A stretch of 64,000 bases of DNA from JAIEPM01 sp964546815 (GTDB lineage Bacteria > Cyanobacteriota > Vampirovibrionia > Obscuribacterales > Obscuribacteraceae): contig CAZJLR010000031.1 of assembly GCA_964546815.1 (NCBI GenBank), forward strand, positions 1-64,000, given 5' to 3'. Of this stretch, positions 9,364 to 17,184 are shown one piece after another (position 1 is the first letter of the stretch; every line of letters begins with the position of its first letter). Both the position numbers and the translations under genes were made by a program. Under the pieces are notes generated by a model. The model searched no databases. It worked only from the letters and a program-made list of their open reading frames with translations, and had not been told where the DNA came from.

Positions 9364-10374
9364 TTACACCAGCTGCGGCACACTCACTGCATTAGTCCCT
9401 TCACTTTGGAAGTATTCGACATACCAGTTGATGGTGCGAGCAAGTGCCTCCTCAAGACTGTATCGTGGTTGCCAGCCAAGCATCTTTCTTGCTTTCTCGC
9501 TAGAAAGATATTGGTCGCGAATCTCATTGCTCGCTTTTGACAATATTTGTGGCTCAAGGTTTGAATTCATTTGTTTCAAAATTTGAGTGACAAGTTGAAT
9601 TACATCGAGAGGAGACTCAGTTGAGAAATTGAAGGCTTCGCCGGCGAGTTCTGGATTTTCAGCCAGTTTTTCAGCCAGCAAAATGCAGGCGTCGGCGCCA
9701 TCTTCTACATAGATGTAGTCACGCAAAAACTTTCCGTCAGACCTGATTATGGGCGCGTCGCCCCGCACAACAGAGCGGATAGTTCCCGGCACGATGCGGT
9801 TCCAATTCAGGTCGCCGCCACCATAGAAATTTCCGCATCGCGTTATTGCGACAGGCAATTTGTAACTGTGAGCAAAGGAATGAGCGATCAAATCAGCGGC
9901 TGATTTGCTCACGTCATAAGGATGCTGCCCTTGCAACGGCATATCTTCTTTGTATGGAAGAACCTTTTGTTCGCCATATGCCTTGTCTGAAGACGCGGTG
10001 ACTATTTGTTTCACAAACGGAACACGACGGCAAGCTTCAAGCAAAATCCATGTGCCTCGAATATTCGACTCGAATGTAGACAAAGGACTTGCATTGGCTA
10101 TTGTTACGATAGTTTGAGCTGCAAGATTGAAAACAGTCTCAATTTCATACTCGGCAAGTACACGCTCTATGAATTCGAGATCACAGAGATCACCGCGCAC
10201 CACACGACATCGGTCAAACACGCCAGCACGCATCAATTCGCTTTGCGGCACCCAGTCGCGAACCAGGCAAACCGGCTCGGCGCCTTTTTCAAGCAAGCTC
10301 TTGCAGAGCCACGAGCCCAATAAGCCTGTGGCGCCTGTGACAAGCGTTCTTCTATCTGTCCAAAAGTTCTTCAT
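9364..10374 (-). CDS. NAD-dependent sugar-nucleotide dehydratase/epimerase, CDP-glucose 4,6-dehydratase-like
   Basis: 336 residues of the extended SDR family. The dinucleotide-binding loop GATGLLG is at 14-20, followed by SWL as in CDP-glucose 4,6-dehydratases. The catalytic Tyr153-xxx-Lys157 pair sits in HPYDVSK, with TASSDKAYG at 126-134. CGNFYGGGDLNWNRIVP and DYIYVEDGADA are typical substrate-pocket blocks. It probably makes an NDP-4-keto-6-deoxy sugar in the cytoplasm. The divergent neighbours (RmlC-type epimerase and sugar C-methyltransferase) support a branched deoxysugar pathway. The nucleotide (CDP, dTDP or GDP) cannot be told from the sequence. It is first gene of the minus-strand glycan operon. 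Confidence 0.85.
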   Translation of the reverse strand: MKNFWTDRRTLVTGATGLLGSWLCKSLLEKGAEPVCLVRDWVPQSELMRAGVFDRCRVVRGDLCDLEFIERVLAEYEIETVFNLAAQTIVTIANASPLSTFESNIRGTWILLEACRRVPFVKQIVTASSDKAYGEQKVLPYKEDMPLQGQHPYDVSKSAADLIAHSFAHSYKLPVAITRCGNFYGGGDLNWNRIVPGTIRSVVRGDAPIIRSDGKFLRDYIYVEDGADACILLAEKLAENPELAGEAFNFSTESPLDVIQLVTQILKQMNSNLEPQILSKASNEIRDQYLSSEKARKMLGWQPRYSLEEALARTINWYVEYFQSEGTNAVSVPQLV

Positions 10375-10467
10375 TTAATTTGCTCCCGCCGGCCGCAATC
10401 TTCACCAAGTAGATTGCCGACTTAAGCACGTTTAACCAGCTGACGCGGCGTTTCCGCTCCGCAAGCC

Positions 10468-10507
10468 CTTAGACTACCATCAAAATTAGGAAATTTCCCC
10501 GTCTAAG
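10468..10507. promoter_or_regulatory. Nested inverted repeats between divergent glycan operons
   Basis: CTTAGAC (10468-10474) and GTCTAAG (10501-10507) are perfect inverted arms that enclose the palindrome GGAAATTTCC (10489-10498). They sit directly before the RmlC-like gene start at 10517 in the 142-bp divergent region, so this may be an operator. No experimental or family evidence is available. Confidence 0.3.
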
Positions 10508-10516
10508 CATCCCAAC

Positions 10517-11077
10517 ATGATTTTCAAAGAAACAAGCCTCAAAGACGCTTTCACAGTACAAATCGAGAAGATTGAAGACAACCGCGGTTATTTCGCGACC
10601 ACCTTTGCAATTCCCGATTTCGAAGCCCACGGACTAAATGGTCATATTAAGCAAACCAGCAGCTCATTTAACAAGCTGAAAGGCACTGTGCGCGGCATGC
10701 ACTTCCAGTTGCCGCCATACGCCGAGACTAAGCTTGTGCGCTGCGTCAAAGGAGCCATCTACGATGTCATCGTAGACCTCCGTCCAGATTCGCCAACTTT
10801 CAAGAAGTGGCAAGGTTTTGAGCTTTCAGAAGAAAACATGTTGATGTACTACATCCCTGAAGGCTTCGCGCATGGCTACCAGACATTGACTGACAATGCT
10901 GAGGTCGCCTACATGCTCGGACAGGTTTACAGCCCACAGCATGCCCGTGGCGTCCGTCACGACGACAGTGAAATCGGCATCATATGGACACTACCGGTGA
11001 CTGTCGTATCAGCTCGCGATGAAGCCCTTCCAAGTTTGAAAGAATTAATGGAAACAGAAGCTGTCATGCGCGGCTAA
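10517..11077 (+). CDS. rfbC: RmlC-type NDP-4-keto-6-deoxyhexose 3,5-epimerase
   Basis: 186 residues, the usual length of dTDP-4-dehydrorhamnose 3,5-epimerases. The cupin core is intact: RGMHFQ with the general-base His62, VRCVKGAIYDVIVDLR at 74-89, IPEGFAHGYQTL at 113-124 and a partner Asp168 in SARDEALPSL. It epimerises C3 and/or C5 of a 4-keto-6-deoxy sugar nucleotide. It is followed after 25 bp by a sugar C-methyltransferase, so the substrate may be a precursor of a C-methyl branched sugar rather than rhamnose; no rmlA, B or D is seen here. No clear ribosome-binding site precedes the ATG. Transcription is divergent from the dehydratase gene. Confidence 0.9.
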   Translation: MIFKETSLKDAFTVQIEKIEDNRGYFATTFAIPDFEAHGLNGHIKQTSSSFNKLKGTVRGMHFQLPPYAETKLVRCVKGAIYDVIVDLRPDSPTFKKWQGFELSEENMLMYYIPEGFAHGYQTLTDNAEVAYMLGQVYSPQHARGVRHDDSEIGIIWTLPVTVVSARDEALPSLKELMETEAVMRG

Positions 11078-11102
11078 TCGTTTTCCCAGCAAGGATCAAA
11101 AA

Positions 11103-12350
11103 ATGACTCAAGGCACAACAGCTCCTTCTAAAACAGAAACATGCTGCCGAATTTGTTCGGGCACACGATTAAGCAATGTGCTTTCGCTCGGCTCTACTCC
11201 GCTGGCGAATTCACTTTTGAGAGACCTGGGCAGCAAGGATGCAGAACAGAGATTCAAGCTAGATCTTGTTCGTTGTCCCGATTGTTCACTTGTGCAAATC
11301 ACCGAAACTGTTGACCCGGAAATTCTATTTTCCAATTATTTGTACTGCTCTTCTTTTGCAGATACGACGCTAAAAAGTGCAGAATCACTCGTTACTCGAT
11401 TGATCAAAACGCGCCAACTTACAGACAAAAGTTTGGCGGCAGAAATCGCCAGCAATGACGGTTATTTGTTGCAATATTATTTGCGCGCAGGCATCAAAGT
11501 GTTGGGCATAGAACCAGCACGCAACATCGCACAAATGGCTCGCCAGAAGGGAATTGATACCATTGATCAATTCTTCAACAAGCAGCTTACCGACAAACTT
11601 GTCGAGCAGGGTACATTCGCAGATGTCATCCACGCCAATAATGTTCTGGCTCACGTAGCCGACTTAAATGGACTTGTCGAAGGCATACATGATTTCCTCA
11701 AGCCTGAAGGCATGGCAATCATCGAATGCCCATATCTCAAGCCGATGTTAGACCACACCGAATTTGACACCATTTATCATGAGCACCTCTGCTACTTTTC
11801 ATTAACGGCACTGGACAAACTGTTTAGATCTCACAAGCTGTTCATCAATGATGTAGAGCAACTGAGCATTCATGGCGGCTCGCTCAGGCTTTTCATCGGC
11901 AAAAGCGAATCACCATCGCAAGCCGTTAAAGACCTGCTCAAAGAAGAGCTTGAAGCCGGAATTTTTGAGGACAGATACTACCAATCATTCTCCAGCAAAG
12001 TAGAACAACTTCGCAGCGATTTGTTGAAACTGCTGCATCAACTCAAAGCCGAAAACAAAAGAATTGCGGTCTACGGCGCCTCAGCCAAAGGCAGCACTTT
12101 GATGAACTACTTTGGCATCGACAACAAATTAGTTGATTATGTAGTCGACCGCAGCACAGTTAAACAAGGATTGTACACACCGGGCACACACCTGCAGATT
12201 CATCAACCGGAAAAATTGCTCAGCGACAAACCAGATTATGTAGTGCTGCTCACCTGGAATTTCGCAGATGAAATTCTTGAACAACAAGCTGAGTACAGAG
12301 CAGCCGGCGGCAAATTTATCGTGCCGATTCCAAATCTGAGAGTTGTCTAA
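11103..12350 (+). CDS. NDP-sugar C-methyltransferase (TylC3/CloU-type)
   Basis: 415 residues with the three-part layout of sugar C-methyltransferases. The N-terminal zinc site is C15-x2-C18 with C58-x2-C61. A central SAM-binding Rossmann domain contains AEIASNDGYLL at 114-124 and GIEPA at 136-140. A C-terminal domain contains YGASAKGSTLMNYFG near 325-340. Family members add a methyl group from SAM to C3 of a 4-keto-deoxysugar nucleotide. AAGGA seven bases before the ATG gives a good start. It is in line with the RmlC-type epimerase, so both likely act on the same intermediate. The position of methylation is inferred from the family. Confidence 0.88.
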   Translation: MTQGTTAPSKTETCCRICSGTRLSNVLSLGSTPLANSLLRDLGSKDAEQRFKLDLVRCPDCSLVQITETVDPEILFSNYLYCSSFADTTLKSAESLVTRLIKTRQLTDKSLAAEIASNDGYLLQYYLRAGIKVLGIEPARNIAQMARQKGIDTIDQFFNKQLTDKLVEQGTFADVIHANNVLAHVADLNGLVEGIHDFLKPEGMAIIECPYLKPMLDHTEFDTIYHEHLCYFSLTALDKLFRSHKLFINDVEQLSIHGGSLRLFIGKSESPSQAVKDLLKEELEAGIFEDRYYQSFSSKVEQLRSDLLKLLHQLKAENKRIAVYGASAKGSTLMNYFGIDNKLVDYVVDRSTVKQGLYTPGTHLQIHQPEKLLSDKPDYVVLLTWNFADEILEQQAEYRAAGGKFIVPIPNLRVV

Positions 12351-12538
12351 CCCAGCTGGCTTACTGCTGTAATCAGTCAGCGTTCGCCACTTTGCAGAAT
12401 AGTGAAAAGCTTCAAAGCCTGGCAATCGCCTATGCTTAAAGGGGCTGGCTTGCTTGCCAACTCAAAGACCAAATAAAATAGGTAGATTCTCTTGGCATTC
12501 CCATGCCCGGAGCGTGGTCAAGGAAGGGAGGCTCATAG

Positions 12539-13624
12539 TTGAAACCCAGTGTATTGCCGTACCTGGCATGTATCAGTTGTAAGGGTGACTTTCATCTCCA
12601 GGAAGATGAAACCCGTCCTGTCGACCACAGTGAAGGCCGCGAAATTATTTCGGGCAAACTCACATGCAAATCATGCAAGCAAGAATTTCCAATCACGCAC
12701 GGCGTACCAAGACTTGTCGACCACAAGTTGAGCTCTTCCACAGACCTCAACACAGGCGAAAGATTTGCCGATGCCTGGAAAGAATTTTCACGCATTGACG
12801 AAAAATACAGACAGCAATTTTTCGATTGGATTTACCCGGTTGACCCTGATTTCCTTCAAGGCAAACTGGTTCTCGAAGCAGGTGTTGGTAAGGGACGGCA
12901 CGCGCAATTGGTAGCCGAAGCCGGCGCTAAATTGGTATTTGGAATCGATATCGGAAATGCAGTCGACGTCGCATTTCAAAACGTTGGACATTTTCCGAAA
13001 CTTCACCTCATTCAAGCGGATATTCGCAATTTACCTTTCAAAAACATATTTGATTTTGCTTTTTCAGTTGGTGTTTTGCACCACATGGAAGATCCACAAG
13101 CAGGGTTTTCATCGGTTGTTGATTGCATAAAGCCAGACGGATCAGTTTGCGTATGGGTATACGGCAAAGAAAACAATTGGTGGCTGACTAACATGATCAG
13201 CCCCATGCGCGAAGCCTTTACGGCCAAGCTTCCCACCGATGTTCTCAAAGTTATTTCTACCAGTCTTTCAGTGCCGGTATACGTAGGCGCCAAGATGGTG
13301 GCAAATCCTTACAGCAAGATTCAAAACAAAATGAAGTGGCTGCCGGAAATGTTCTACCAGTCATACATGTCTTACATTTCGCGTTTTGATTTCACTGAAA
13401 TCAACCACATTGTATTTGACCACCTCACAGCTCCAGTTGCGTACTACATTCCAAAAGAAGACGTCCTTAACTGGTTCCAGGAAGCAGGATTCCCAAATCC
13501 GATGATTCGCTGGCACAACAAAAACAGCTGGACAGGATTTGCATCTCATCGCAGCCACGAAACGGATACGATGAAAGAACGCCTTCAAAAAAAAATAGCT
13601 GAACCGGTCCTTGCAACTCAGTAG
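12539..13624 (+). CDS. Class I SAM-dependent methyltransferase with N-terminal Trm112-like zinc ribbon
   Basis: 361 residues from a TTG start preceded at good distance by a strong ribosome-binding site (AGGGAGG at about 12523-12529). Residues 11-46 form a zinc ribbon (C11-x2-C14, C43-x2-C46) like that of Trm112/YcaR proteins. The SAM site is VLEAGVGKGRHA at 111-122 with FGIDIG at 134-139 and FSVGVLHHMEDP further on. The substrate is unknown. It lies 188 bp after the sugar C-methyltransferase, and glycan genes flank it on both sides, so it may methylate a sugar or lipid carrier (inference). Confidence 0.85.
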   Translation: MKPSVLPYLACISCKGDFHLQEDETRPVDHSEGREIISGKLTCKSCKQEFPITHGVPRLVDHKLSSSTDLNTGERFADAWKEFSRIDEKYRQQFFDWIYPVDPDFLQGKLVLEAGVGKGRHAQLVAEAGAKLVFGIDIGNAVDVAFQNVGHFPKLHLIQADIRNLPFKNIFDFAFSVGVLHHMEDPQAGFSSVVDCIKPDGSVCVWVYGKENNWWLTNMISPMREAFTAKLPTDVLKVISTSLSVPVYVGAKMVANPYSKIQNKMKWLPEMFYQSYMSYISRFDFTEINHIVFDHLTAPVAYYIPKEDVLNWFQEAGFPNPMIRWHNKNSWTGFASHRSHETDTMKERLQKKIAEPVLATQ

Positions 13625-13633
13625 GTGCGTCCC

Positions 13634-13664
13634 CCGACTCTCCGTAATCTGTACGGAGGGTCGG
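13634..13664. terminator. Hairpin between convergent genes
   Basis: Arms CCGACTCTCCGT (13634-13645) and ACGGAGGGTCGG (13653-13664) pair over 12 bases with one wobble and a 7-base loop. It separates the plus-strand methyltransferase from the minus-strand glycosyltransferase that ends at 13665. The T-tract is weak on both sides. Confidence 0.55.
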
Positions 13665-14861
13665 TTACGATTCGCCTTTTATTGCGTTGCGGACTTTTCG
13701 TAGTGGGGTACTTAGCTTCCAATAGAGGCTCTGGCGCATTTTGTTTACTTCGACAACAAATCGTTCGTGCTCGTCATGTCTGCAGCGTTTCTCATGATCT
13801 AACTCGGAGATAAGTTGCGATATTGTATTTAAAGACAACGAGGCAAGCAAACGAAATCCGGCGGCTTGCGACTTGAGCTGCATTACCTCTGCATCACTCA
13901 GCGCAGCGCCGTTGTTAGGCGCGGCTGCATTACTCAACCCTGCTGAATTGCTCGACTCCGCTGCATTATTCAGCGCCGATGCACTAATGTCTTTACCAGC
14001 ATTCAAGAACGCTTTTCCATATTCTGCAAACAAACTCTCAGGTTTTGCAGCATCTACAACATGCGAATGCTCTAGAGCAATTTTCTCCGCCAGGCGTCGC
14101 TTCAAAAGATCTTCCGATTCTATGTCTGCAAGCACATGACGGTAGTCCAGACTCATACGCAAAATATCTAGCGCAAAATACATTTCGCGATGATTTTTAT
14201 CTGTCTGACTTGCAGCGTGCCGTCTGAAATTTGCTAGAGGTTGCTGCAGATAACAAAAGTCACCGTGCATCAAAATTCTAAACCAATACTCTATGTCACC
14301 ATAATGATAATAACTGCGGTCAAATCCGTCACCGGCAAACTCCGCGCGATACATCACGGTGCTCGGCTCGCCCACCCAATTGTTCAACCCGATCAAATGG
14401 AAAGCAATCACTTCCTTACCTGATGCGCGCATGTCTTGTTTGATTGGCTGCTTCAGCTCAGTAATCTGCCCCGCATCATCAATTATTTGGCGTGAAGAAC
14501 TTACAAGCACAATGTTAGATTCGTTGTCCAAAATTGCACTCATTGTTTTGAGCGAATCAGGAAGCAAAACATCGTCCTGAGCAAAAGGTTTTATATATTT
14601 GCCGCGCGCCTCTTTGATGCAAGCGTTGTAGTTGCCAAAGAGCCCTTGCCTGTTTTTGTTTTTCCAATAACGAATTCGCTTATCGCGAGCAGCATATTCT
14701 TCCGCAATTTTTGCACTGCCGTCGCTTGAGCCATCGTCTGCAATCAATAGCTCAAAATCGCCATGCGTTTGCGCCAATACACTCTCAATTGCTGCAGCCA
14801 AATGCCCCTCACCGTTAAACAACGGGAGACAAATTGATATTTGAGGTTGTGAGGTAGACAT
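13665..14861 (-). CDS. Family 2 glycosyltransferase with Ala/Asn/Ser-rich C-terminal linker
   Basis: 398 residues. The GT-A fold shows ISICLPLFNGEGHLAAAIES at 8-27, ADDGSSDGS at 41-49 and the metal-binding AQDDVLLP at 94-101. A middle block (GEPSTVMYR, HYGDIEYWFRIL) fits rhamnosyl- or related transferases. Residues about 295-325 are a low-complexity Ala/Asn/Ser stretch, and the end is basic (RKVRNAIKG). The end SLYWKLSTPLRKVR resembles the C-terminus of the other GT2 at 5266 (GKLWKLREKVYGILKK), which suggests a shared membrane or partner contact. It belongs to the surface-glycan locus; donor and acceptor are unknown. Confidence 0.88.
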   Translation of the reverse strand: MSTSQPQISICLPLFNGEGHLAAAIESVLAQTHGDFELLIADDGSSDGSAKIAEEYAARDKRIRYWKNKNRQGLFGNYNACIKEARGKYIKPFAQDDVLLPDSLKTMSAILDNESNIVLVSSSRQIIDDAGQITELKQPIKQDMRASGKEVIAFHLIGLNNWVGEPSTVMYRAEFAGDGFDRSYYHYGDIEYWFRILMHGDFCYLQQPLANFRRHAASQTDKNHREMYFALDILRMSLDYRHVLADIESEDLLKRRLAEKIALEHSHVVDAAKPESLFAEYGKAFLNAGKDISASALNNAAESSNSAGLSNAAAPNNGAALSDAEVMQLKSQAAGFRLLASLSLNTISQLISELDHEKRCRHDEHERFVVEVNKMRQSLYWKLSTPLRKVRNAIKGES

Positions 14862-14975
14862 AGCTGCAACGCCGCTTAAGTAGCACTCATAAGAACTCTA
14901 TCAGACCGCCAGTGCCGAGTTTACATCAATAACGATGAAAAATCTTCTGATACCCATCGTATGTGCTAATCGGTT

Positions 14976-15557
14976 ATGCTTTACGTCATGGTGAAACGAC
15001 AAATATCTAATCAGTACCTAATAATCTCGAAGACTCTTCTTTGCAACACAGTGAGCCTCATATTGCTGAGTGCCTGCAATCCGGGCAGCAATTCAAACGA
15101 TTCAAACCCGAGTATCAGCGCGGCTAAATCAATCAAGCTTTCAGAACTCAAGTTAGATGTTGTCGAAGGAACGCTTGAAAATTCGAAGGATTCTTTCGAG
15201 TATTTTCCGGCTGGGCATTTTGGCGACAAGACTCAATACAACGGCAAATTGGCAGACGAATTTGGCGGTGCATATGCAGTGCACTGCCGACAAGGACACC
15301 CTTTCAGCATCGAAGTAAAGTATCCGGCGAAAGGAATTGAGCGCGACGATGCCATGAAAATATTGAAGCGACTCTTACCAAATGATGCCGGTGAAATTGT
15401 CGAACACGATGATGAAGACCTGAAAAAAATGGATGCAAAACAAGCTGCGGAATTCTTTTATTTCAAGGGCGGACCCTACAGTGAGCTGCTTTACGCGGAC
15501 AACTCCAACTCAAAAGTTGTCCAAATAAATCTCTGGACAAAAAAAGCTAGTGGATAA
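14976..15557 (+). CDS. Predicted lipoprotein, unknown function
   Basis: 193 residues from ATG 14976; an alternative ATG is at 14988. A basic N-terminus is followed by a hydrophobic stretch and the lipobox LSA-Cys34, so it should be a lipid-anchored envelope protein. After the Cys comes an Asn/Ser-rich linker and then a soluble domain of about 130 residues. That domain contains GGAYAVHCRQGHPFSIEVKY and a motif DDAMKILKRLLP. I do not recognise the family. It is followed after 20 bp by a membrane protein gene on the same strand. Confidence 0.75.
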   Translation: MLYVMVKRQISNQYLIISKTLLCNTVSLILLSACNPGSNSNDSNPSISAAKSIKLSELKLDVVEGTLENSKDSFEYFPAGHFGDKTQYNGKLADEFGGAYAVHCRQGHPFSIEVKYPAKGIERDDAMKILKRLLPNDAGEIVEHDDEDLKKMDAKQAAEFFYFKGGPYSELLYADNSNSKVVQINLWTKKASG

Positions 15558-15577
15558 ATTGCAAGGAAACGGTGCTC

Positions 15578-17173
15578 ATGCTGCATAAATCAAAAAGCAT
15601 ATTGGCTCTAGAACTTGCATTTTGGTTTGCGCTCGTCACTCATAGCGCGGGGCTAATCACAATGGCACTGTTGCTGGTTCCCGGAATGCCGGGTGGTCTC
15701 ACTGCCGATAGCGCTCGCATTCATTATATTGCTGCGCACCCCATGCTCTGGAAATTGGGCTGGCTGCCCTGGCAGCTTTCGGCGCTATCCGATTTGCTGA
15801 TTGCAGTGGCATTTTGCTGCATTCCCCGATTAAGCAATTGGGTGAAAGCACTGCTGGTGCTTTCCACTTTTATCGCCCTGATACCAGACCAACTAGGTCA
15901 ATTTTTCTGGACTACTATGGCTGTGACTCTGGCCGAACAGGGCGCGGCAAACAATAACTTCCAATCATTCCTGAAATTTGAACAACCAATCTACATAATG
16001 GTTTGTGGCTGGGGAGCCTTGTTCTACACATTCGCAGCGGCAGGCTGGACAGTCGCACTAAAAGCGTTGCGTATTGCTAGCCCCAGATTAACCCGCTGGT
16101 CATGGGCTCTCTGGGCGCTAGCAGGAGTTCTCGCAATATTGTTTTTGCTGTCCGGCACAGTCAAAATTCCATTCATCGCATTTGCAATTGCAAACGCTGT
16201 GTTTTTTGGTGGACTAACAATCTGGTTCTGCTGGGTAATTCACAGCATCGTAACCATGACTCGCCCATTAGAGCCCTGGGGTCGCTGGGCTAAGTGGATT
16301 GTGCCCGATGAAATAGCAGACCAGCCCATAGTTCAAATGCTGGGAACAAACAATTTCTTGCGCCGCATTTTTGAATTTATTCCGCCGTTACCGTTGGCAA
16401 GCGAAATTGACGGTGTTGTTTATGTCAACTATTTGCTCCCTTCCGAAAAGCTAGAGCCCTTGGTTCCACCAGGACTAGAGCTGCAAAAACTGGGTGCAAA
16501 CGGCGAATATACACTTTTCACAGCACTAACTTTCAGGCACAAAAACTTCGGCCCTCAAATTCTCGACCCTCTTAGAGAATCAATGCAAACCGGATTGGTA
16601 TCAAACTGGCGAATTCACGTGACCGACCCCAGCAATGGAACCAAAGGCATCTTCTTTTTGAGCAACGTCACAGATAGCTCATTCATGTCTGTATGTGCAC
16701 GCATATTCTCGGAAGGAATGCCGATGCATATCGCCACAAAAGCAGATATCAAAATTGAAGGCGATAAATATGAAGTGCTTATCGAACCTGGCAATGGCAC
16801 GGCACCCGACTTGAAAGCTAATCTCGAAGTAGACGGCTCGTTTACTTTGCCAGAACCATGGACAAACTGCTTCAAGACTTTCGAAGAATTTCTTGAGTAT
16901 TGTGTGCCACAAGAAAGATCTATTTCTAGCCAAGTTTTTCTAAATCGGATCACATACCAAGAAATTCGATTGGGCATTCCGATCGCTCAGTGCAAAGCAC
17001 TTAAAGGAAAGGTAGAATCTCGCAAAGCCGCAGAAATTGCTGGAGACGCTCAAGCATTATGCTTCGCAGCGCCGGCACTAAAATTCCGATTTGACAGAGA
17101 ACACTACAACAAAAAACCGAAGCTGCCAGAAACTACATCCGCATCTACAACGACATCCGCGGAGAGCAATTAA
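15578..17173 (+). CDS. Membrane protein with C-terminal DUF2071/acetoacetate decarboxylase-like domain
   Basis: 531 residues from ATG 15578; AAGGA lies ten bases upstream, while a GTG six bases earlier is too close to that site. The first about 230 residues hold six or so hydrophobic segments (LAFWFALVTHSAGLITMALL, WALWALAGVLAILFLLSG). From about residue 280 the sequence VYVNYLLPSEKLEPLVPPGL and TLFTALTFRHKNFGP resembles DUF2071/YqjF proteins, which have an acetoacetate-decarboxylase-like fold. The tail is Thr/Ser-rich. The fusion of a membrane part and this domain is unusual to my knowledge. Function is unknown. It probably shares a transcript with the upstream lipoprotein. Confidence 0.75.
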   Translation: MLHKSKSILALELAFWFALVTHSAGLITMALLLVPGMPGGLTADSARIHYIAAHPMLWKLGWLPWQLSALSDLLIAVAFCCIPRLSNWVKALLVLSTFIALIPDQLGQFFWTTMAVTLAEQGAANNNFQSFLKFEQPIYIMVCGWGALFYTFAAAGWTVALKALRIASPRLTRWSWALWALAGVLAILFLLSGTVKIPFIAFAIANAVFFGGLTIWFCWVIHSIVTMTRPLEPWGRWAKWIVPDEIADQPIVQMLGTNNFLRRIFEFIPPLPLASEIDGVVYVNYLLPSEKLEPLVPPGLELQKLGANGEYTLFTALTFRHKNFGPQILDPLRESMQTGLVSNWRIHVTDPSNGTKGIFFLSNVTDSSFMSVCARIFSEGMPMHIATKADIKIEGDKYEVLIEPGNGTAPDLKANLEVDGSFTLPEPWTNCFKTFEEFLEYCVPQERSISSQVFLNRITYQEIRLGIPIAQCKALKGKVESRKAAEIAGDAQALCFAAPALKFRFDREHYNKKPKLPETTSASTTTSAESN

Positions 17174-17184
17174 GACGTTCGATA

